Notes under the pieces: model-generated
Databases searched by the model: none
Seen by the model: only the letters and a program-made list of their open reading frames with translations
Told to the model about the DNA's origin: nothing
Origin: Dichomitus squalens LYAD-421 SS1
Taxonomy: Eukaryota; Basidiomycota; Agaricomycetes; Polyporales; Polyporaceae
Reading direction: 5' to 3'
NCBI RefSeq assembly: GCF_000275845.1
Contig: NW_006766884.1
Span: forward strand, 1,668,357-1,732,356
DNA length: 64,000 bases
Made by a program: the position numbers and the translations under genes
Shown here: piece by piece, positions 44,391 through 55,241 of the stretch
Layout of the letters: each line of letters begins with the position of its first letter
Position numbering within the stretch: position 1 is the first letter of the stretch

Positions 44391-47300
44391 ATGTTTTGGA
44401 GGTATAGAGCTCGCTCTCCGTCCGCCGAGCTGTCTTCACCGAGTCTGCCAGCAGATTCGGCTTCCATAATGCGTCCGCAATCGACTCCCTCCTCGACAAG
44501 GAGGACGTCGCTCTGGAAGCTATTCTTGACGAGGACGACCTCCTTCAGGAGTGCAAAGCGCAAAACACGCGGCTTATCGACTATTTCTCCCGCGTCAATG
44601 TGCTGCAACGCTTGCTGGGATACGTAACGGGGCAGATCGAGGGCGACGACAAGGGCAGTTTCAAGTGAGTGTCCGCTCACACCGTGGCGAGCGAGCGTGC
44701 TCAGTCAGTGATCTCTGGAGATATCCCTATGTTGCGACCGAAGTCTTGTGCAGCGAAATATGGTCCATAGTGGAGACTTGTACCAGTCATCCGGACCAGC
44801 TGCTCGTGCCCTTCTGGGAGACCGTCCTGGACAAGTCCCCGGAAGAGATGAAGAGCCAGGTGATGATGGCCGCTCACTTTGCAAAAGTTAACGTTGCCTT
44901 CCTGAGCAAGAAACCCGCGGAGGTGAATACAATCATATTATGATCTGCCCTGTGTGGTGTGATGTCTGAGCCTTTGCGCTCAGATGCTTGCGTTCATCCA
45001 AGCACAACCTAACATTGTCGAACGGATTCTACGACATATAGAGTCGCCCCCCTTCGCGGACCTCCTAGTCCGAATCATCCAGCTAGACGAACATCCCGCT
45101 GGAGCTGGCGTTCTCGAAGTATGTTTCCCCTCATGCATCATGCAGGCTTTCGCGAACCACTCTTACCTCAAGAAATTCAGTGGTTATCCAACGAAAACCT
45201 CATGTCGCGCCTCATCGACCTATTATCACCAGTGCATAGTCCCGACATGCACACAGTCGTCGCTGAGCTCATCAAGGGCATCATTTCTATGGCAGCGCCA
45301 TCTCCAGCTGCCGGCATCTCTGATGGACTGAACCACCCTCCTGCGTCGAATGTCTTCGCCCGAGAGCTTGCGCACCGGGATAGCGTCACGAAACTCGTCA
45401 GCTTCATCCTATGCGACTTCGGTCCTGATGCAGACGTCAAGGGAAAGGTCGATGCTTCTTATACTCCAGAATCTGCTGCGTCCTCAGTCATTCAATCCAT
45501 CTGCATCATCATCGAGCTTATACGGCAGAACAACTCGGACTACTTTGAGCCCTACCTCTTCCACACAGTACGTCAGCGCCTCATACAAGTCCAACAGCAA
45601 CTGCAGATGAACCAGGAAGGCGCACGAGAAGGCTTAGAGGCAGCTATGAAGGAGATGGTCAATCGCATGGGTGTTGTTCATCTTGGCCCGGTCCTGGAGC
45701 TTATGTGCGATCACCTCGACAAGCTACAGCGGTACCTCAAGGGGCCTCGATCTCTGGTGAGTTTGTCCCGGTATAGTAACAACCCTGTCTGATTCGGACC
45801 GATAGAACGGACCTGTCCTAACCACTCTTGGAGCACTACCGCCGCTCACGTTCGAGCGTTATCGAATATGCGAACTATATGCGGAACTCCTGCATTGTTC
45901 GAACATGTCGCTGCTCAACCGTCCGCAAGAGTACGACCATTTGTACGACGCCCAAGGTCGTTTGCAGGGCGGTCTGTCTGCTCTTGAGGAACTGGCGCAG
46001 GTCATTGCCATCGGAAATGGGTCTGGTAACGACGATGGGATGGACGACGACGACGAAGACGCTGAGACGGAGTCTGCTCATGAGTTTCCCGTATCACACG
46101 CACCATCGTCGTCCCTGATCGACTCCGACGAGGATATGAGCGGTGGCAGTTCGGACGAGGAGGCCATGGAGGAGATTGCCATGTACGATTCCCAACACGA
46201 ACCGACTTCCAGTCTTCAGGGGTCTCCCTCCGAACAGCCCTCAAATCGAGTCGGTTCACCCATTAGGTTGTCGGCGCCCATACCCGCTGTGTCGACATCA
46301 CCTGGCGACATTTCTTCTTTCCCGCAACGTCAGAACTCCTGGCAGTCGGATACAGAGGGTCCTCAATCTAGACCGCGTTCAGCTAGTTCGCGTAGGAGCA
46401 TTCGGAGATCTAAGTCAGAATTGCCCATTGGTCGTCCAGTGCTCGGAGAGAGGCTCAAGCAGCGTTTCCTGGAAGCCAATGTGGCGTCGACATTGCTGGT
46501 ACGTCCTGCATGATAAGTGATGTACCCGTCATCTGATGACCCTCAAATAGGACCTGTTCTTCGAGTTTCCCTGGAATAACTTCTTGCACAGCGTCGTTTA
46601 CGATCTCATACACCAGATTTTGACTGGGAGGGTCGACGGCGGGTACAACCGGGAATTGACAGTCGCCTTGTTTCGTGACGCAAGGCTCATGCACCGCATC
46701 ATTGAGGGTTCAAAACGCAACGATGCGGAGAGGTCCGTGTCTTGCGCTTACTGTGATTCGGTTCTCGCTGAGTTTGTGTTGCACAGCGAGAAACCTAAGG
46801 GCGTCAGGTTAGGCTACATGGGCCACTTAACGCTCATTTCCGAGGACGTTATCGGTGCCCTGGAACACCTTCCTCCCGACCTCCGCCTGCAGATCGCTCA
46901 GTACGCGCCTCAACCTGAGTGGGATGAGTACGTCACTGGTCGCTACAAAGAAACCAAGAAGAAGGATACCAGTCTTCTTGGCGGAGGCAAGCCAGTCGTT
47001 GCTCCAGCTATGCGGAATGGTGCGGCGCAATGGAAGGTCGACGAGGCAGACGCAGTTGCAGCGGCAGCTGGGCGTCCAGCGGGGGATGAGAAACAAGGAG
47101 GACCGGAAGTGAAGGGCGAATTCCGGAGAACATCAAGTCGAAGGGAAGGTAGCGCGGACTTCGGCAATATGCCGATAGACGATGACGACGACGAGTATAA
47201 TTCTGCTCCGCCCCGCGTAGGTCTCATGATGTCCGTGACTGTCGACGAGCAGGCGTTGACTCGAATTGCCGCAGTTTGCGAATTATCTGGTCCAGGAGAT

Positions 47301-47930
47301 GCAATCCTCCGATCACCTTAGTTCCTCAGACGAAGCATCTGATGACGAAGAGGACGGCGGCTGGCTTGCTCAGTCGACGTTCGAGCTGCGACCACCTCCT
47401 GTGACCGCTCGTCAGCATGACAACGGACGGAGACCTCTGAGCTCATCCGGATTTGACGTATGTCTCATCTGACTCCTTGTGTCTCGTCATTGACTCGCAT
47501 TCGTCAAGGATACGTTTGCGCCTCCATCGTCGTCGCACAATTCTTTCCAAGATCCCTTCGAGGACGTGAGTCAAGCGACATGTCCACACTGCTCTTTGTA
47601 ACGACTATTACCTTCTAGGATGCTTTCGGACCTTTCTCCGACTCGGCCGCGGCCAACGGCAGCGATCCGTTCACGTTCGAAACGACAACTGCAGCTGACG
47701 GATTCATGAACGACAGTTCATTTGAGTCTTTCGGAGATTTCGGCGATTTCCAGACGGCCGGCTCAGATTCCTTCGGGGATGGGGGCTCGCTCACACCCAC
47801 CGGGGCGGATAGCTGGAGCTTTGCGAGCGCATCCAGTACGGGCTCCTTTGACGAAGCAGGAGGGCTGGAACGCCGATCGGCTGAAGGTAACAGGGAGCAA
47901 GACGAACGGACTGCCCGCGACAACAACTAG
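44391..47930 (+). CDS. SAPS-family regulatory subunit of Sit4/PP6 phosphatase
   Basis: Regulatory partner of the PP2A-like phosphatase Sit4/PP6, involved in cell-cycle and nutrient signalling. Ten exons: 44391-44401, 44455-44664, 44721-44922, 44984-45118, 45181-45756, 45806-46498, 46551-47216, 47275-47457, 47509-47565, 47619-47930; 1014 residues. The 11-base first exon encodes MFWR and joins to FGFHNASAIDSLLDKE, the family's conserved start. The SAPS helical repeats run to about residue 480 (TEVLCSEIWSIVE, FADLLVRIIQLDEHP, LTFERYRICELYAELLHCSN) and continue after an acidic insertion with DLFFEFPWNNFLHSVVYDLI. The C-terminal tail is acidic with repeated Phe/Asp motifs (QDPFED, DAFGPFSD, SDPFTF, FGDFGDF). 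The family is firm; which yeast SAP it matches best cannot be said. Confidence 0.94.
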
Positions 47931-48145
47931 ATGACGTACGCTTCGGTAGTGTATGCTTACCCCGAGATGGTGATATTGTGTACATAGCGTGTACGTAGTA
48001 GAGTGCTGTCAGGCCATCTGTTTATCTGTCTGTGCACACACGTGACCCGGCTCATCATCAGTGGTACTAGCCCACGATGGCTTGATAATTAGATACATCC
48101 ATGGAACCCTTATTATACGTTTATCACGCAGACCCAGGCTTGTAC

Positions 48146-49264
48146 TCAGTACTCATACCCACCCTCGCGCTGTACAGCAGCAAAGTCCAGAGTGGCGAGT
48201 TGTTTGCCTGTGCTGTCCTTCAGTGTGCACTCGACCTTGTCTCCTGGGACGACTGGACCAACTCCCGAAGGAGTCCCCGTCAGGATGAGGTCTCCCTCCT
48301 GTGATGCAGACATCAGCAGCGATGGTAACATAATGGGGTCCATACTCGCCTCCAATGTCATGATTGTCGAGATGTGCTCGATCAGTTTAGGAATGGAGAA
48401 TATCATATCTTTGGTGTTTCCGTCCTGCTTGACTGCCCCGTTGACCTGTACGCGACCGTCAGATGGATGGGCAGGTTCTCGACTCCTTATCTTCCCTTGC
48501 ATACCCTGAGAGTGAGACTCAAGTTCGCCGCGTCAGCCACGGAGTCCTTGGAAATGTACGAACTTCAGGAACATTGATGAGCCGTGACAACATACTATGA
48601 AACCGCTAGTGCGCTGATTTTACCTGATCGGCGTAAAAGTGTCGAAGCCCTTTGCAACGGTCCAAGGGAGCCTCTTGGCTTTCAACTCCTCTTGAAGGTT
48701 CCTTGCTGTCATATCTACGGCCAGCGCTGATAGAGCGGAAATCAGCACATGCCCAGATGAACGAAACGAAGACATATACCATAGCCTGCGACATAGCTCT
48801 CTGCGTCTGATAGAGGTATGTCACGTCCTCGCTTGCCTATGACGACGCCAAGTTCCACTGCATAACTTTGAGATCGATATTGAAGTGGCAGCGGGTGCTG
48901 GAGGAGTTTGTACTGACCTTCATAGTGTGCTAGGATGCCCCTAGGGATTTCTACATTGCCTCCAGAAGCAACGTAGCTCGTGGTAGGCTTCAGAAAGATG
49001 ATAGGCTCTTTCGGAACGGCGTTGTTCAGCTCCTTGGCATGCTCGCTGTAGTTCCGGCCAATGGCGACAATCTAGTACACTCAGCGAGTCAGTGACCAAG
49101 TAGGGGAGGCGTCTGCTCAAACTAATTGTTACCTTCTTGCCTTGTTGAACGAAGGACGCCACAACACTCATTCTTGTAGACGTGGAACTGAAGGCTCGCT
49201 GGGGGAAAGTATTCCGGGTAAAACCCATTGCCTTGCTACTGCTTCGCAGTGTTGCCGCAAACAT
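48146..49264 (-). CDS. FAHD1-like mitochondrial acylpyruvase
   Basis: Fumarylacetoacetate-hydrolase-superfamily enzyme; FAHD1 members hydrolyse acylpyruvates and decarboxylate oxaloacetate in mitochondria. Six exons: 49264-49133, 49071-48918, 48857-48780, 48726-48624, 48562-48505, 48445-48146; 274 residues. The N terminus [18 protein letters not shown] is a likely mitochondrial presequence. Core motifs: [30 protein letters not shown], the metal-binding [11 protein letters not shown] with its Glu pair, [10 protein letters not shown] with the metal Asp, [12 protein letters not shown] and [14 protein letters not shown] near the C terminus. The length is close to that of eukaryotic FAHD1 proteins with presequence. 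Family placement is firm; the substrate is inferred. Its start codon is 138 bases from a divergently oriented tRNA-Ala gene. Confidence 0.93.
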
Positions 49265-49401
49265 GATTCCCACTGACTTTGAAGTCCCTAACTTGTGTCG
49301 TGGGCGAACGATGAAAGTGCTGGCCCTTGTGAACTCAGATCGCCGCTGCTTCCGCACTCCTCACAATTTATGATATTTATTGTAAACTTTTTAGGAAGCA
49401 T

Positions 49402-49490
49402 GGGCACATGGTGTAGTTGGTTATCACATCCGCTTAGCATCTAGAAGATGGAATTGCGGGGGGTGCTGGGTTCAATTCCCAGTGTGTCCA
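49402..49490 (+). tRNA. tRNA-Ala (anticodon AGC) with 15-base intron
   Basis: Folds as a tRNA. The acceptor stem GGGCACA/TGTGTCC contains the G3:U70 wobble pair (49404 with 49487), the identity mark of alanine tRNAs. The D arm is at 411-427, the anticodon stem TCCGC/GCGGG, the anticodon AGC at 49436-49438, and the T arm CTGGG-TTCAATT-CCCAG at 49466-49482. The discriminator base is A. An intron at about 49440-49454 sits one base 3' of the anticodon, the canonical position. A T5 tract follows. Confidence 0.93.
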
Positions 49491-49491
49491 C

Positions 49492-49496
49492 TTTTT
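49492..49496 (+). terminator. RNA polymerase III T-tract terminator
   Basis: TTTTT two bases after the tRNA discriminator base, the usual Pol III stop signal. Confidence 0.8.
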
Positions 49497-50218
49497 AAGC
49501 AATTCAAAGTGAATTGCTGCAATCACCCGTGCGCCTCCACCACAATCTTCTCCGTTCGCCCCTCATCCCGAGTTCTAACGGGGGAGGAACGTTAGGGAGG
49601 CTTTAGCTCTCTGGGCACCTCCCTCGTCAGCGGGCTTGGCGATCCTTCAGAAGGGTAAATATGGGTCTTTTTTTTCAATCAAAAGCTCCTACACAGCGAC
49701 CAGAAATTTCAGCAACCTCCCTCCTCGGGTCGGACTCTACCAATGTATCTTGGCACATCGATTGCTGCGACATCGGTGTTCTGGGAGGTCTGACACGCCG
49801 CTCTCGACATTCAACAACGACAGCCACATACAACCCGCGGTCTTTGGTGTAGAGGTCATTCTGTGCCGTACGGTACACTTATGTAGATTGTGCGGTCCGA
49901 TCGCGCACGGCCCGAACTTGGCCTCTTGCGAAGATCTCTTGGCTTGCCAAGGCCAAGTGCTTCCACCGCTGAAGCACTTGGCGATTCGCGAACCTGGATC
50001 TTCTAAGCCGTCCGGTCCCTTCTCTTAGGCCTTGCAAACTTCCACTGCCAAGGGTCTTATGGATGCTTGCCCTTTCCATAAAATGCCCGCCCATAGGCCC
50101 GCGCCGATCACGTCTGCCGCTACCCCCCAACGTCTTGTGTTCTTCCCCACAACCCCCGCTGTTGCTCGGCTTCCGTGAACGCTACAAGTCGCCTCTATCT
50201 CGAAGTCTAGCTTGGAAG
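49497..50218. other. Intergenic, promoter side of the membrane-protein gene
   Basis: About 0.7 kb without a supported gene. Contains a T8 run near 49668. Nothing recognisable otherwise. Confidence 0.4.
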
Positions 50219-51289
50219 ATGAGCAGAGCTACTGTGTTGCGCTATCTCGGTACAATCCTTGCACTCTCGTTGCATACGACTGCGATTCCGCTTGGAACAC
50301 GCGCGGACTCCAACGAGTCTACGAGCCCGGAGTGAGTACTCGTATACCAGACCCCTGCATTTAGGTGGTAACCCCGGCAGGAACTCTGTCAGTGCAGAAC
50401 CGTCGTCTTCGGTGCAGGAAGAATCTGTCGGGCATTTGAACGACTCCTGGGTAGTTGCAGTCACAGTATCTCTGGGTAAGTTCAGACGTTTCTTCCGGCT
50501 CAACCTTGACTTGACCTCCGACGAAGTGGTGGTTGTCCTTGCCCTTGTGGGTGCTGTGCTTTTCGTCAAGTTGCGGCAGCGCCGCAAGAGGAGCAGGCGG
50601 GGACGAAGGAATTATGTTCGGGCGTCATCCCAACTCGTCATGGCGCCCGAACGGTCATACGACCACGTCTGGCGGGGGCCTTATGCGTCGCGAGCTTCGA
50701 ACACCAGATCACCGTCTCCGGTGAGCCGAGCACTATGTCTTTGCAGATAACTGTGGCTCACAAGATCATTCTAGCCGTCCCCTGCGCATCTCTCTGAAAA
50801 GGACAAAAGGGGCCCGCCCAAGTGGTGTTATGAATAGTACCTTTTCCGATCTCCCTCTTCACGCCAAGGACGACTGCGGGGCGTATGTGAGTACCGCTAT
50901 AGCTCCCTACAATAACTCTATTCGATAGCGAGCGAGATACTGACCGCAGCTCTCTAGTTCCGGCTTGCCTGGACACCTCACTAATGCCCACCTTACGTCC
51001 TGCACATCCTCCGCGATGCCCGTACTCGCCGAAGCATGCACAGTCCCCGCGGAGTACAGACGTACGCGCAGGCAGGACTGCATCTTCTCGCGCCGGGGCC
51101 CTGCTGCAGTGTTTCTCGGCGGGCTTGGAATGCGCGCCCACACAACTGGCGGTGTATCCGCCGAAGCTCAGTACCAGTCTATCTAGCCTCGAGGCAACGA
51201 TGATTGTTCCCGCCCCACACACGCGCCGTAGGAGCTTTGTCTTGGCGAGGTCTGGATGCAGTAGTCCCCCATGTAGCTGTATCAGTTAG
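50219..51289 (+). CDS. Single-pass membrane protein with short ectodomain, uncharacterised
   Basis: Proposed exons 50219-50331, 50381-50475, 50527-50720, 50775-50824, 50869-50886 and 50950-51289 stay in phase and give 269 residues. The first three exons are well supported; the last three, one of only 18 bases, are tentative. If intron 4 is not used, the protein would end at 50750 with 143 residues. A signal peptide (MSRATVLRYLGTILALSLHT) is followed by an ectodomain of about 45 residues rich in Ser, Glu and Asn. Then comes a membrane span VVVVLALVGAVLFV and a strongly basic stop-transfer KLRQRRKRSRRGRR. The cytoplasmic tail is Ser/Pro/Arg-rich. This is the topology of a small type I surface protein. 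No family is recognised. Confidence 0.55.
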
Positions 51290-52354
51290 CAATCATATCC
51301 CATCGCTAGGGTCAGCCCTCCACGACCTCAGTCTTATAGAGTAGACCGTGGCTTGCATGATCACGCCGACCGTCCAAATGCTAGTGCTCCATTGCCCGGC
51401 TGCTGATCATTGCCTTACGTGTATGCCAAGGCTGCTCTTCGCCCCTGATCATTCTGGCACGTAGTCCAACCATTCCTTTCCAGTTCAATATCAGGATCCG
51501 GGTGCCTACATCTCGGGCGCGGGCTTGTCGACTTGCTGGAGCACGCCAAGCCTGCTCGGGTGCAAAGCTGACATGCAGTCGGTTGCTTCGTACCTCGTAT
51601 TTTCCCATCGTGTGTGCTGATGCTGTTGAGCTTCGTCTCATGATTGCGGAAGAAATGCGTGATGCGAGCTTGGTGCTTATGCCTACGCTGTCGAATCTTC
51701 ACCAAGCCTAGCTTGGGCGTTTCTGTCCGTCGAGCATTGGCATGGTCATTATGGAAACCACGTGGAAGCGAATGTACAAATGGACACAAGTGCCAGGCTC
51801 TTATAGACGTGATTCCGACCGCCCATGATCGTGAGGGATCCGACGCATCTGAGTTCTCCCGCCCAGGCTAATGACGGCGGAAGGCCCGGCCTCAGCGCTA
51901 ACATTTCCTCTTATGGACACCAAGAGGGTTCGCCTTGGTTGCGTTGTTCCCGAGCACGCCATGGGCGCGTGATCTCCCTTGAAGATGTGGAGGGGTCACG
52001 GTATCCCGGGGGCTCGACGCCGCCGAGCTGTCCACCTTGAATGCATTAAGGCGGTCTTCCTCCACTTCATGGTCGAACTTCGGATGTTCCGGGGCTAAAT
52101 TTCAACTGTAAAGCTGTGGGTAAGCTATACGTGTCCAATATTGTATTATTAGCCATCGGCAATCGCCACCAACGTGGTGGCATCTAGAATTGCTTGATGA
52201 GCGACCGTGCACTTGACCAAGGCCAACGCAAAGATAGATAGTTGGAACCTCTTGTACGTGTGCTGCGTAACTCGTTCCCAAGTTCGGAATGCTGTCAGTG
52301 AACAGGTTAACTGATGGAGTCCGACGAGGCGGCGAGAGCGCGAGACAGATCTAG

Positions 52355-52372
52355 AACCCTAGACCTAACCCT
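52355..52372. promoter_or_regulatory. Paired telobox-like motifs upstream of ILV2
   Basis: AACCCTA (52355-52361) and CTAACCCT (52365-52372) lie side by side about 155-170 bases before the ILV2 ATG. They match the TTAGGG word bound by Tbf1/Myb-type factors in fungi. Binding is inferred from sequence only. Confidence 0.4.
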
Positions 52373-52425
52373 GAACCAGTGTTTATAATTTAACGAGAAT
52401 CAGGTGACTAGGTCTGGAGCAAGAA

Positions 52426-52431
52426 TGACTC
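52426..52431 (+). promoter_or_regulatory. Possible Gcn4/Cpc1 half-consensus site
   Basis: TGACTC, followed by G instead of the A that would complete TGACTCA, about 97 bases before the ILV2 ATG. General amino-acid control of ILV2 is known in other fungi, so the position is sensible, but one imperfect site is weak evidence. Confidence 0.25.
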
Positions 52432-52527
52432 GGGACTGGGGATATTGACAGTCCTTGTTCCCTCCGGTTTTCTTCGGTCTGCTCCCCCACTTTCGCCGTC
52501 GTCGCTTTTGCCGCCGTCGCCGCCAGC

Positions 52528-54796
52528 ATGTCTCTCTCAGCGACCAGAATGCGCGTACCGTCCGCTTCAAAAGCGTCTTCGCCGACGCAAATTATCCGCT
52601 CCCGGTCCACGGTCGCAAGCACGAGCGCATCCATGCTCGAGGCCAAGTCAAGAGTACGGGAGCATGCTAGGAACATCAGCAGGTCCAGTGCTCGTGAGGC
52701 CACCGCTTCGAACTCGGTGTACGTTCTCCTGCCTTTTACTCGAATCCCATGGTCTTGACGCGACACAACTATAACAGCCGGCCTTCACCTGCCCCAGGGT
52801 TCCAGCAGCTGCCCACGAGAAACAACGTTCCTTACTCCCCACCCTCTCTTCCTCCCCATGTAGAAGGCCCCCTCGACCATTCCTTCATTGGCATGTCCGG
52901 AGGCCAGATCTTCCATGAGATGATGGTCAGGCATGGCGTGAAGCACATCTTTGGATACCCCGGCGGCGCCATCCTTCCCGTCTTCGACGCGATCTACAAT
53001 TCCCCGCAGTTTGAGTTCGTTCTCCCAAGACATGAGCAGGGCGCTGGCCATATGGCAGAGGGCTACGCTCGCGTGACGGGCAAGCCCGGCGTCATTATAG
53101 TCACTTCCGGTCCGGGAACGACCAATGTCATCACCCCTATGCAGGATGCCCTCAGCGACGGTGTCCCTCTCATTGTTTTCTCCGGCCAGGTGGCCACGTC
53201 CCTCATCGGCTCCGACTCGTTCCAGGAGGCCGACGTTGTGGGTATCTCAAGAGCATGCACAAAATGGAACGTCATGGTCAAGGACATCTCCGAGCTCCCT
53301 CGCCGCATCAACGAAGCGTTCAAGATCGCGACATCAGGACGTCCAGGACCTGTCCTTGTCGACCTTCCCAAGGATATCACTGCAGGTATCCTAAAAACCC
53401 CTCTGCCCTTCAAGGCTACCACCCCCGGTCGTCCGCTCGGTCTTCCCTCGAATCCCCTGCTCCCCACCGACCAGTCAATCGACCGAGCGTCCATCGAGCA
53501 GGCAGCGAAGCTCATCAATCAGGCCAGGCGTCCCGTGATCTACGCCGGCAACGGTGTACTTTCGTCACCTCTGGGTCCCAAGCTCCTGAAGCAGATCGCG
53601 GATGTGGGAAATATCCCTGTCACGACCACTCTCCAGGGTCTTGGTGCGTTCGACGAGCTCGACGAAAAGTCCCTGCACATGCTCGGCATGCACGGTTCGG
53701 CCTACGCCAACCTCGCCATGCAGGAGGCGGACGTCATCATTGCCCTCGGTGCGAGGTTCGATGACCGGGTGACCGGTAAGGTCGATACTTTCGGCCCCGC
53801 TGCAAAGGCTGCTGCCCTCCAGGGTCGCGGAGGCATCATCCACTTCGAGATCCAGCCCAAGAACGTCAACAAGATCATCGAAGCGAACATCCCCATCGTC
53901 GGCGATGTCATCGCGGGCATGGCCGTCCTTGCGCCGCTCATCGAGAGCCAGCCCCGCAAGGAGTGGTTCGACGACATCCGCGAGTGGAAGGCCAAGTATC
54001 CCTTCACGTACAACAAGAGCACCCCTGGGGCCCCGATGAAACCGCAGGAGGTGATTGAGGAGCTCGACAGACAGACGGCGCATATGAAGGAGGACGTGAT
54101 CATCTCGACGGGCGTGGGCCAGCACCAGATGTGGGCCGCCCAGCACTTCCGTTGGCGCACGCCGCTCTCAATGGTCACTTCCGGCGGTCTTGGCACCATG
54201 GGCTTCGGGTTACCCGCGGCCATTGGTGCGAAGGTCGGCGCGCCGAAGAAGATGGTTGTGGACATCGACGGCGACGCGTCGTTCTCGATGACGGCGATGG
54301 AGCTCCAGACGGCGTCGCAGTTCGACATTGGCGTGAAGGTGCTTGTGTTGAACAACGAGTTCCAGGGCATGGTCCAGCAGTGGCAAGGTGTGTCTTTCTT
54401 CCATCCGTCCTTTTGCTGGTAAATTGGTGCTTATATGTGCTCCGACAGACCTCTTCTATGACGGCCGTTACGCGCACACGCGTATGGTCAACCCTGACTT
54501 CGTCGCTCTCGCTCGCGCGATGAACGTCCACGCTATCCGCTGTCACTCGGCGGAGGAGCTTCCTGCGAAGATGAAGGAGTTCCTGGAGTACGATGGCTCG
54601 AAGCCCGTGCTGATGGAGTGTATCATCGACCGGACTGAGCACGTGTACCCCATGGTGAGTCGCCATATCCAGCCAGTGTATGCGCGTCCATCCTCAAAGC
54701 TTCCGTAAGGTCCCCGCTGGCAAGGCTCTTCACGAGCAGGTTGTTCATCCGAAGCATCGGGAAGCGTACGCGCAGGGTAATCACGGCAAGCGGTAA
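52528..54796 (+). CDS. ILV2: Acetolactate synthase catalytic subunit
   Basis: ThDP-dependent mitochondrial enzyme that makes acetolactate and acetohydroxybutyrate, the first common step of valine, leucine and isoleucine synthesis. Four exons: 52528-52718, 52778-54387, 54449-54654, 54710-54796; 697 residues. Exon 1 encodes a Ser/Arg-rich, mitochondrial-type presequence. Motifs: GYPGGAILPVFD, RHEQGAGHMAEGYARV with the catalytic Glu (about residue 150), GRPGPVLVDLPKDI, GARFDDRVTG, GVGQHQMWAAQ and the ThDP/Mg motif DIDGDASFSMTAMEL. The Trp of VQQWQDLFYDGRY is conserved. At residue 203, in GQVATSLIGSD, there is Ala where yeast Ilv2 has Pro192 (GQVPTS), a position known for inhibitor sensitivity. 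The final exon ends GNHGKR, like yeast's basic end. Confidence 0.97.
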
Positions 54797-55241
54797 AGCG
54801 TAATCACCACGCTCTGCATGCTACTCCATTCCCGTACATTTACTCTACTTCACTTCTTCACGCGTATCACGCCCATAGTCTCCTTGGGGACTACTGCCTT
54901 TGCTAACCGAGCATTTACTTACATCTTACCATATGTCGCGGTCGTCGTATGGGTCGTGTTGGTTTTGCCAGGCTGGGATGTCTTCCCCGCATGCCTCGGT
55001 CGTTTATTGGAGTTGGAATCAAAGAAAAGTCCTTTGGGGACGTCATGTACCTAGTATCACGCAATATGGAAAAGGCCTCTAGGGGGCCGTTGGTTGTTGG
55101 TTTTGCTCTGAGCTCCATCACGTTTGTGTACTGTATATGACGGCCATGGTGGACACGACTATATAATGCTTCACGACTAACCTTCCATCAGATCGCCCAT
55201 CCATACATCTTACATTGCCTAGTGTACCTTCAACAAGCCCA
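54797..55241. other. Intergenic between converging ILV2 and TYR1
   Basis: About 0.45 kb between two 3' ends. No gene or structured element is recognised. Confidence 0.45.

Larger units (their letters stand above)
51290..52527. other. Intergenic upstream of ILV2
   Basis: About 1.2 kb. No convincing gene. The part near 52350-52435 holds telobox-like and Gcn4-like words upstream of ILV2. Confidence 0.45.

Noticed and set aside
52383..52766. 127-codon minus-strand frame over the ILV2 first exon
   Set aside because: It overlaps the ILV2 presequence exon antiparallel and has no recognisable product; it is taken as a shadow frame.
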